Shown here piece after piece: positions 1-5,519 of a stretch of DNA of 5,519 nucleotides. Position numbers and translations under genes: made by a program. Below the pieces are notes generated by a model. The model was not told the origin of the DNA and did not search any database. It saw only the letters and a list, made by a program, of their open reading frames with translations. How positions within the stretch are numbered: position 1 is the first letter of the stretch; each line of letters opens with the position of its first letter. Source of the DNA: Anaerolineae bacterium (GTDB taxonomy: Bacteria > Chloroflexota > Anaerolineae > 4572-78 > J111); assembly GCA_020433835.1 (NCBI GenBank), contig JAGRBY010000496.1, positions 1-5,519 on the forward strand, read 5' to 3'.

Positions 1-1
1 T

Positions 2-1615
2 GAGACGATCATCTACGAGATGCACGTGGGTGGATTTACCAAGTCATCGACATCCGGCGTCGAACATCCGGGCACGTTTCTGGGGGTGATCGAGAAAATC
101 CCTTATCTCAAAGAACTCGGCGTGACGGCAGTCGAGCTTTTGCCGGTATTCGAGTTTGACGGAGCCGATGTGACTCGCGAGGTGGACGGTCGACAGCTGA
201 AGAATTACTGGGGCTACAGCACGATGAGCTATTTCTCGCCTCACTCGGCCTTCTCGACCGGCAAAACGGAATGGGACGATGTCAAAGAGTTTCGGGATAT
301 GGTCAAAGCGCTTCATGAGGCCGGCATTGAAGTTATTCTCGATGTTGTCTTCAACCATACTGACGAGGGTAATCACCAGGGTCCGACGTTCTGTTTCAAA
401 GGCATCGACAACAAAACCTATTACTACCTCGTTTCCGACAACAAACAATACTACTACGATTACACCGGCTGCGGTAATACCTTCAACTGTAACCATCCTA
501 TCGGCGAAAAGTTCATCTGGGAATGTCTGAAATATTGGGTGCAAGAGATGCACGTCGATGGCTTCCGCTTCGATGAAGGCTCAGTGCTGTCGCGCGGTCT
601 GGATGGAGCGCCAATGCAATATCCGCCCGTGCTGTGGCACATCGAGCTGGACGAGGCTTTGATGGAAACCAAAGTCATCGCCGAGGCGTGGGATGCCGCC
701 GGTCTGTACCAGATTGGTTACTTCCCCGGCAACCGCTGGGGCGAATGGAACGGCAAGTATCGCGATGCGGTTCGCAAGTTTGTGAAAGGCGATGCCGGGG
801 TTATCGGCGAAGTGGCGCGGCGTATCGCCGGTAGCGCCGATCTGTACCAATGGCAAGGCGAAGCGCCGACCAACAGCATCAACTTTATCACCGCGCACGA
901 CGGCTTTACGCTGCACGATCTGGTCTCTTACAATGACAAACACAACGAAGCCAACGGCGAAGGCAACAATGACGGGATTAACGACAACGACTCGTGGAAC
1001 TGCGGTTACGAAGGTGAAGTCGATAATCCTGAAATCAACGCCTTACGCGAACGACAAATCAAGAATTTTGCCGCCATCCTGCTCCTTTCACAAGGTGTAC
1101 CGATGCTTGTCATGGGCGATGAAGTGCGCCGCACCCAGGGCGGGAACAATAACGCCTACTGTCACGACAATGAAATTAGCTGGATGGACTGGCAGCGTGT
1201 CGAAGAAAATCAGGATATGTTCCGCTTCTGGAAGTGGATGATCGACTTCCGTAAGAAGCATCCGGCTATTCATCGAGCACGCTACTTTACCGGAGCGGTT
1301 AATGAGCGCGGTTTACAAGATATGTCTTGGCACGGCGTTAAGCTACACCAACCCGATTGGGATGGTAGCTCGCGCGTGCTAGCTTTTACTATGGCTGGTT
1401 TCGATTACGACGCTGATATTCACGTGATGATGAATATGCACTGGGAAGAGCACAATTTTGAGCTTCCCTCTATCAACGGACGGACGTGGTATCGCGCTGT
1501 TGACACCTGCCAACCGTCACCAAACGACATCGCTGAGCCGGGCCAAGAAATAGAAATTGATGGCAACAGCTACTATGTTCAGCCGCGCAGTGTCGTCGTG
1601 TTAATTTCAAAGTAG
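2..1615 (+). CDS. glgX: Glycogen debranching enzyme, GlgX/isoamylase type (GH13), 5'-truncated by window edge
   Basis: Hydrolyses alpha-1,6 branch points of glycogen or limit dextrins in the cytoplasm. The frame is open from base 2 and reads ETIIYEMHVGGFT, the usual start of the GH13 barrel after a CBM48-like N-terminal domain. The Met codon at 20 is therefore internal and the real start lies upstream. Counting from that Met, the four GH13 motifs are present: region I DVVFNH (108-113), region II GFRFD with nucleophile Asp185, region III IAEAWD with acid/base Glu222, and region IV TAHD with His293/Asp294. HTDEGNHQGPT and the NxANGEGNNDG-type stretch after region IV are typical of debranching enzymes, not of alpha-amylases. 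A C-terminal beta domain ends in VQPRSVVVLISK. 537 residues are visible; family members are usually about 650-720, so roughly 150 are missing by position only. The gene looks intact. It is followed by a 161-nt gap and the AGE-like gene. GlgX and isoamylase subtypes cannot be separated firmly here. Confidence 0.94.
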   Translation, partial: ETIIYEMHVGGFTKSSTSGVEHPGTFLGVIEKIPYLKELGVTAVELLPVFEFDGADVTREVDGRQLKNYWGYSTMSYFSPHSAFSTGKTEWDDVKEFRDMVKALHEAGIEVILDVVFNHTDEGNHQGPTFCFKGIDNKTYYYLVSDNKQYYYDYTGCGNTFNCNHPIGEKFIWECLKYWVQEMHVDGFRFDEGSVLSRGLDGAPMQYPPVLWHIELDEALMETKVIAEAWDAAGLYQIGYFPGNRWGEWNGKYRDAVRKFVKGDAGVIGEVARRIAGSADLYQWQGEAPTNSINFITAHDGFTLHDLVSYNDKHNEANGEGNNDGINDNDSWNCGYEGEVDNPEINALRERQIKNFAAILLLSQGVPMLVMGDEVRRTQGGNNNAYCHDNEISWMDWQRVEENQDMFRFWKWMIDFRKKHPAIHRARYFTGAVNERGLQDMSWHGVKLHQPDWDGSSRVLAFTMAGFDYDADIHVMMNMHWEEHNFELPSINGRTWYRAVDTCQPSPNDIAEPGQEIEIDGNSYYVQPRSVVVLISK

Positions 1616-1652
1616 TTCAAAATCAACGCAGTCAATCCTACGCAGTTCCAAA

Positions 1653-1730
1653 GGTGACAGTCCCTTGAGGGGGTTAAATCGACCTACTCAAACTACAAAA
1701 CACCTTTTTCGACAATACGTGACTGTCATC
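1653..1730. repeat. Imperfect inverted repeat (TGACAGTC/GACTGTCA arms) in intergenic region
   Basis: TGACAGTC at 1655-1662 is exactly complementary to GACTGTCA at 1721-1728. Extending outward and inward gives 12-position arms (1653-1664 and 1719-1730) with ten Watson-Crick pairs, one G-U and one mismatch, around a 54-nt spacer. The spacer also holds a CCCTTGAGGGG stretch (1662-1672). It could be the dyad of a regulator binding site, the ends of a small dispersed intergenic repeat, or a long-loop structure in the 3' end of the debranching-enzyme mRNA. No T-run follows that would make it a standard terminator. Confidence 0.45.
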
Positions 1731-1763
1731 TCATTTTACTTAATATTTCTTTATACTCGTTTA

Positions 1764-1771
1764 AGAAGGAG
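1764..1771 (+). promoter_or_regulatory. Strong ribosome binding site for the AGE/STAS gene
   Basis: AGAAGGAG ends 5 nt before the ATG at 1777. This near-consensus Shine-Dalgarno sequence fixes the start codon of the 710-residue protein. The region just upstream (1734-1763) is AT-rich. Confidence 0.85.
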
Positions 1772-1776
1772 CCAAG

Positions 1777-3909
1777 ATGTCGAACAATGTTGATTTTACC
1801 TTTTCTGATCTAATAGCCGGTTATGTGGATGAGTACGACGCTTCTGAAGATGCTTTCACCCTGAAAACTTCCGATGATCGCGAGTACAAGGTCTGCTTTA
1901 CGGCCAACACCTACGCCGAAATTGTTCGCAATTTGGGTGAAGCCTACCAGGATGCCACCGGCACGATGCGGGAAATGATGACTCCCGGTCGTTTTGTGTA
2001 CGCTTACGGCATTTTTTACCCGGACGGCGAAAATAGCAGCTTTAAGTTTGAAGCCAAGCATATTGTTTTTGTAGGTCGCACCGAAAGCCAGTACGTTTTT
2101 GAAAAACAAGACTGGTGGATTAACCAAATTCGTCAGTTGGCCGACTTCTATTTAGACGCCGAGTTTGGCGATGACGAGATCAATTTCTCAAACTACCGTA
2201 CCGACTTATCCATCTCCGGCCAGAAGCAGTCGGGCCGTCAAGAAACTGATACCATCTCCCGTTTAGTCTACGGTTTTGCCTCGGCCTATTTGATGACCGG
2301 TGATGATCGGTATCTCGATGCCGCCCGTAAAGGCACGCAGTACTTACACGATCATCTGCGCTTTGAAGATCGGCATGAGGGAATCGTCTACTGGTATCAC
2401 GCCGTTGACATTCAAAAAGACGGCAGCTTGAAAAAAGTCTACGCCTCAGAGTTTGGCGACGACTACCACGCTATTCCCTGTTACGAGCAGATCTATGCAC
2501 TGGCCGGCCCCATTCAAACCTACCGCATCACCGGCAACCCGCAAATCTTGAGCGATGCCCAATCGACCATTAATCTGTTCAACCGTTTCTTCAAGGATAA
2601 AACCGAAAAAGGCGGCTACTACTCCCACATCGATCCAATTATGCTCAGCGCTCAAACCGAATCGCTGGGCCATAACCGCGCCCGCAAAAACTGGAACTCT
2701 GTGGGCGATCATGCTCCGGCTTATCTCATCAACCTGTGGCTGGCAACAGGAAAAGAAGAATATGCCGATTTTCTGGAATACACCTTCGACACCATCGAAG
2801 CCCACTTCCCCGATTACGCTGAAAGTCCCTTTGTTCAAGAAAAATTCTTCGATGACTGGTCGAAAGATCAATCCTGGGGCTGGCAGCAAAACCGGGCCGT
2901 CGTGGGTCACAACCTCAAAATAGCCTGGAACTTGATGCGTATGCACAGTCTACGCGAAAAAGACAAATACGTCGAGTTAGCTCAAAAAATCGCTGCATTG
3001 ATGCCCAAGCACGGCGGTGATCCACAGCGCGGCGGCTGGTACGATGTAGTCGAGCGTGAACTCGGCCCTGGCGAAAAGTTCCACCGCTACGCCTGGCACG
3101 ATCGCAAAGCATGGTGGCAGCAAGAACAGGGTATTCTGGCCTATCTGATTCTCAACGGCGTTCTTAAAGACCCCACCTACCTGCGCATCGCCCGCGAGTC
3201 TTCGGCCTTCTACAACGCCTGGTTCCTTGATACCGAGTCGGGTGGCGTCTACTTTAATGTTCTATCAAATGGCCATCCGTACGCACTCGGCACCGAGCGC
3301 GGCAAGGGCAGCCACTCGATGGCCGGTTATCACAGTTTCGAGTTGTGCTATCTGGCCGGCATCTACACCAACTTGCTCATCACCAAAGAGCCGATGGACT
3401 TTTACTTCAAGCCCATACCTGGTGGCTTCGAGGATAACATCCTACGGGTAGCACCCGATATTTTGCCCGAAGGCAGCGTGCGAATTGGCGAAGTGTGGAT
3501 CAACGGACGTTCGTACGATGACTTTAATGCCGACGAACTGTACGTCAATCTGCCGGAAGATCACAGCGATATTACAGTGCGGGTACAGCTTGTACCTACG
3601 GCAGTTACCTTCTCAACCATGCGCCAACGGACAAACGGCACCGCCCGTATTTCGCTCATCGGCAATTTAGAGCCGAAATATCTCAAGGACATAGAAGAGC
3701 AAATCGAAACAGCCCGAGCCGAGCAAGCCAATAGCATCGTCTTTGAGGTCCAAGACTTAGAAGACATTTCGGCTGAGGCGATACGCTATCTTGCCTACAC
3801 GAAGTCCATTCTCCCCTCCAACTTCCAGATTTCGATTTCAGGCGCTCAAGGTAACGTTAAAGAAGCTATTGTAAAAAGTGGTCTATCTGAAGAGATAGCA
3901 CTTAATTAA
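1777..3909 (+). CDS. AGE-superfamily sugar epimerase-like protein with C-terminal STAS-like domain
   Basis: A predicted cytoplasmic protein of 710 residues; AGE epimerases are usually about 390-420. Residues 1-100 form a beta-rich domain of unknown role (starts FTFSDLIAGYVDEY, ends KHIVFVG). Residues about 110-540 match the (alpha/alpha)6-barrel of N-acylglucosamine 2-epimerase, cellobiose 2-epimerase and mannose isomerase. Family-like motifs are SRLVYGFASAY (Arg162), GDHAPAY (His312), VGHNLKIAWNLM (His378), AWWQQEQ (446-451) and AGYHSFE (His519); the Arg, His and Glu positions suggest an intact active site. Residues 541-612 are a small beta domain (IGEVWINGRSY, VRVQLVP). Residues about 622-710 resemble a STAS domain: a GNLE strand, helix, SIVFEVQDLEDIS strand, helix, then QISISGA and a final helix ending in SGLSEEIAL. 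There is no signal peptide or membrane segment. The substrate cannot be told from sequence. The neighbouring debranching enzyme suggests a glucose- or maltodextrin-derived sugar, which is inference only. The start is set by the AGAAGGAG site. Confidence 0.88.
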   Translation: MSNNVDFTFSDLIAGYVDEYDASEDAFTLKTSDDREYKVCFTANTYAEIVRNLGEAYQDATGTMREMMTPGRFVYAYGIFYPDGENSSFKFEAKHIVFVGRTESQYVFEKQDWWINQIRQLADFYLDAEFGDDEINFSNYRTDLSISGQKQSGRQETDTISRLVYGFASAYLMTGDDRYLDAARKGTQYLHDHLRFEDRHEGIVYWYHAVDIQKDGSLKKVYASEFGDDYHAIPCYEQIYALAGPIQTYRITGNPQILSDAQSTINLFNRFFKDKTEKGGYYSHIDPIMLSAQTESLGHNRARKNWNSVGDHAPAYLINLWLATGKEEYADFLEYTFDTIEAHFPDYAESPFVQEKFFDDWSKDQSWGWQQNRAVVGHNLKIAWNLMRMHSLREKDKYVELAQKIAALMPKHGGDPQRGGWYDVVERELGPGEKFHRYAWHDRKAWWQQEQGILAYLILNGVLKDPTYLRIARESSAFYNAWFLDTESGGVYFNVLSNGHPYALGTERGKGSHSMAGYHSFELCYLAGIYTNLLITKEPMDFYFKPIPGGFEDNILRVAPDILPEGSVRIGEVWINGRSYDDFNADELYVNLPEDHSDITVRVQLVPTAVTFSTMRQRTNGTARISLIGNLEPKYLKDIEEQIETARAEQANSIVFEVQDLEDISAEAIRYLAYTKSILPSNFQISISGAQGNVKEAIVKSGLSEEIALN

Positions 3910-3927
3910 CTATCATTTACAGACGTA

Positions 3928-3971
3928 AAGAAGTAGAGATTGGGTCTTATGTAACCCAATCTCTACTTCTT
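3928..3971 (+). terminator. Perfect 18-bp hairpin, probable terminator after the AGE/STAS gene
   Basis: The arms 3928-3945 and 3954-3971 are perfectly complementary over 18 bp around an 8-nt loop (CTTATGTA). The hairpin begins 19 nt after the TAA stop. The 3' arm and the bases after it are pyrimidine-rich (CTACTTCTTGTTCCT), but there is no clean T-run, so termination may be incomplete. It could also act as a 3'-end stabiliser or a processing site. It separates the carbohydrate genes from the membrane-protein genes. Confidence 0.75.
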
Positions 3972-3995
3972 GTTCCTAAATATTTCTGAACTGTA

Positions 3996-4003
3996 GAGGA
4001 AGG
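3996..4003 (+). promoter_or_regulatory. Ribosome binding site for the YqhA-like gene
   Basis: GAGGAAGG ends 5 nt before the ATG at 4009; its GAGGA core ends 8 nt before. It supports the chosen start and lies only 25 nt beyond the end of the hairpin. Confidence 0.8.
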
Positions 4004-4008
4004 TACAT

Positions 4009-4683
4009 ATGAGTGTTCAAACCGATACCGTCAAAGCGACGACAAAAAACAGAAGGTCCTTTTCGATAGAAAGAGCAATGGAAGGATTTCTCTGGAACTT
4101 TCGCTACATCATTATTTTAGCCATTTTTGGATTGCTCCTTGGCTCGGTGGTTGTCTTTGTTTTGGGTCTGTTTGAGGTATTTAATGTGGTAGGAACATTT
4201 GTATCTCATTGGATCACCTATGGCAATGACTTTTCGAAAGTCTATAAAGATGTTTTGCTGGGCTTGATTGTGGCTGTTGATGATTTTCTATTGGGTATTG
4301 TACTGATCATTTTTGGCTTAGGCACCTACGATCTTTTTATATCGCACATCAATCCTGCTGAACAGCAAGATGATGTTCGCCCCGATTGGCTCGTTTTTTC
4401 TTCATTGGATGAGTTAAAGGGTGTATTGGGTAAAGTCGTGCTGATGATTATGATTATCACCTTCCTCAAACACGTTGTCAGCATTGATGAGATTGTGGAA
4501 AAGATCAATCTGCTCTACGTGGCTATCTCTATCGCCCTCATTGCTTTAGCTCTCAAATGGTCGCACGATGATCACGGTGGTGCCGGCCACGACATCAATA
4601 GTTCAACGATGGCCGATCGGCTTAAGCAGCGACATCAACAGCTTCACTCCGAGACATCTTCTGACAAACATGGTTCGCATTAG
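4009..4683 (+). CDS. UPF0114 (YqhA-type) integral membrane protein with His-rich tail
   Basis: A 224-residue inner-membrane protein of the UPF0114/YqhA family, whose biochemical role is unknown to me. Four hydrophobic segments are visible: about 32-55, 82-110, 140-157 and 166-183. The family-like signatures are FLLGIVLIIFGLGTYDLFIS (93-112) and LDELKGVLGKVVLMI (133-147), followed by TFLKHV. An acidic pair, Asp91-Asp92, sits in the second membrane segment. E. coli YqhA is about 164 residues. This protein is longer because of a basic N-terminal stretch (1-25) and a hydrophilic C-terminal tail (184-224) with seven histidines. The start is supported by GAGGAAGG. The 3' end overlaps the K+ channel start by 14 nt, so the two proteins are probably co-translated and may work together at the membrane. 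The gene appears somewhat more AT-rich than the two genes before it, by eye. Confidence 0.85.
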   Translation: MSVQTDTVKATTKNRRSFSIERAMEGFLWNFRYIIILAIFGLLLGSVVVFVLGLFEVFNVVGTFVSHWITYGNDFSKVYKDVLLGLIVAVDDFLLGIVLIIFGLGTYDLFISHINPAEQQDDVRPDWLVFSSLDELKGVLGKVVLMIMIITFLKHVVSIDEIVEKINLLYVAISIALIALALKWSHDDHGGAGHDINSSTMADRLKQRHQQLHSETSSDKHGSH

Positions 4684-5519
4684 AACGCAATTTTGGAATG
4701 TCTGGGCGTTTGTAGAACGCGAAAATCTCCATCGCATTATAGCCACCATTATCCTGTTGGTCTTGGGCAGTTCGATCAGCCTGGCTCTGGTTGAGCCACG
4801 CATCGATCTGCTCGATGCTATGTGGTGGAGTATTGTAACGCTGACGACAGTGGGTTATGGCGATATTTATCCTCAAACCCTGGGAGGGCGTTTCATCGCT
4901 CTTATTATTATGTTTAGCGGTATTGGCGTTTTGGCCGCGTTTAGTGCCACCATCGCCAGTGTTTTGGTCGACCGCAAGCTAAAAGAGGATCGAGGTATGA
5001 ACACCTACAAGCTAAAGGGCCACATTATTTTATGTGAATGGAGCTACAAAGCACGCGACGTTATCGAAGAATTGCGAGCCGATCCCCAAACAGAAAACAC
5101 CCCCGTCGTGTTGATTGCCGACATCGAGCAAAAACCGCTCAATGATAAAAATCTGTTTTTTATTCAAGGTAATACCAACGACGAAACTTTAGAGCGTGCT
5201 AATTTGGCCGAGGCCGAAACTGTGGTCATTTTGGGCGATGAAAAACTGGATGTTTGCAACCGCGATGCCAAAGTCATCTTAACCACCCTGACCATCGAAA
5301 GCCTTAACCCCAAAGCCTACACCATCGCCGAGTTGGTTGATCGCGAAAATGTTCGCCACTGTAAACGGGCAAATGTCGATGAGGTGGTCGTCGCCAGTGA
5401 GTTGAGCAGCAGCTTGATTGCCCAGACCACGCTCGATCACGGGCTGGCCACCATCATCTCCGAAATTCTGAGGACGAACGACGGCTCAGAACTTTATCGG
5501 GTGCCGGTTCCGCCCTCTA
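4670..5519 (+). CDS. MthK-type two-TM potassium channel with RCK (TrkA-N) domain, 3'-truncated by window edge
   Basis: A K+-selective channel subunit; members of this family work as tetramers gated by cytoplasmic RCK domains. The frame is open from ATG 4670 to the window end, giving 283 residues. A first membrane helix (about 22-41) is followed by a pore helix and the selectivity filter TVGYGD (60-65), then an inner helix (about 73-99) with Gly84 and Gly86 that could serve as a hinge. The RCK-N domain runs from about residue 114 (GHIILCEWSYKA, then PVVLIADIE with Asp151). LYRVPVPPS at the edge matches the start of an RCK-C domain, so perhaps 60-80 residues are missing. The usual Gly in the first nucleotide-binding loop (CGW in MthK) is Glu123 here. 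The start overlaps the YqhA-like gene by 14 nt in another frame. No clear Shine-Dalgarno precedes it and I see no other in-frame ATG/GTG just upstream, which fits translational coupling. Confidence 0.93.
   Translation, partial: MVRIRTQFWNVWAFVERENLHRIIATIILLVLGSSISLALVEPRIDLLDAMWWSIVTLTTVGYGDIYPQTLGGRFIALIIMFSGIGVLAAFSATIASVLVDRKLKEDRGMNTYKLKGHIILCEWSYKARDVIEELRADPQTENTPVVLIADIEQKPLNDKNLFFIQGNTNDETLERANLAEAETVVILGDEKLDVCNRDAKVILTTLTIESLNPKAYTIAELVDRENVRHCKRANVDEVVVASELSSSLIAQTTLDHGLATIISEILRTNDGSELYRVPVPPS

Noticed and set aside
20..22. ATG at 20 as the start of the debranching enzyme
   Set aside because: The same frame is open to the window edge and encodes family-typical residues (ETIIYE) before this Met, so it is internal.
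44..553. 169-codon open frame on the - strand inside the debranching-enzyme gene
   Set aside because: It is fully antisense to a strongly conserved GH13 coding region, has no family resemblance and no ribosome binding site I could see; a shadow frame.
792..1241. 149-codon + strand frame overlapping the debranching-enzyme gene
   Set aside because: Its composition is Thr/Pro/Arg-rich low-complexity as expected from an out-of-frame read, and the main frame carries the catalytic motifs here.
1626..1646. Direct repeat ACGCAGT at 1626-1632 and 1640-1646
   Set aside because: Only two 7-bp copies 14 nt apart; easily due to chance and no third copy was seen.
1752..1757. TATACT as a possible -10 box for the AGE/STAS gene
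   Set aside because: It is a good -10 match, but the hexamer about 17 nt upstream (TCTCAT) is not a credible -35, so the promoter is not supported on sequence alone.
2446..2946. 166-codon open frame on the - strand inside the AGE/STAS gene
   Set aside because: It is antisense to the conserved barrel region and has no recognisable motif; a shadow frame.
4603..4876. Two short - strand frames across the YqhA/channel junction
   Set aside because: Both are antisense to the channel pore coding region, which includes the TVGYGD filter, and show no protein family features.

Overview
This 5.5 kb window is bacterial and densely coding. All four genes are on the + strand, the noncoding gaps are short (161 and 99 nt), and base composition is mid-range. 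I cannot name the organism. The purine-rich ribosome binding sites and protein families fit a free-living, possibly filamentous bacterium such as a member of Chloroflexota, or a cyanobacterium-like lineage. That is a low-confidence impression, not something the sequence proves.

Layout: (1) bases 2-1615 are the 3' three-quarters or so of a glycogen debranching enzyme (GlgX/isoamylase type, GH13), whose start lies upstream of the window. (2) Bases 1616-1776 are noncoding and hold an imperfect inverted repeat built on TGACAGTC/GACTGTCA, then a strong ribosome binding site. (3) Bases 1777-3909 encode a 710-residue protein with a core of the N-acylglucosamine 2-epimerase (AGE) superfamily. It has an extra N-terminal beta-rich domain, a small beta domain after the barrel, and a C-terminal STAS-like domain (anti-sigma-factor-antagonist fold). 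(4) Bases 3910-4008 hold a perfect 18-bp hairpin that probably ends the carbohydrate unit. (5) Bases 4009-4683 encode a UPF0114/YqhA-type membrane protein with a histidine-rich tail. (6) From base 4670, overlapping it by 14 nt and running off the window, is a two-TM potassium channel of the MthK type (TVGYGD filter, cytoplasmic RCK domain).

Functionally there are two modules. The first is storage-polysaccharide or sugar metabolism: the debranching enzyme releases alpha-1,6-linked chains, and the epimerase-like protein may act on a derived or related sugar. The second is a membrane/ion module in which the YqhA-like protein and the K+ channel look translationally coupled. The most unusual item is the sugar-epimerase/STAS fusion, which suggests that a metabolic enzyme or enzyme-like sensor is tied to a partner-switching type of regulation. 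I saw no CRISPR array, tRNA, rRNA or insertion sequence.
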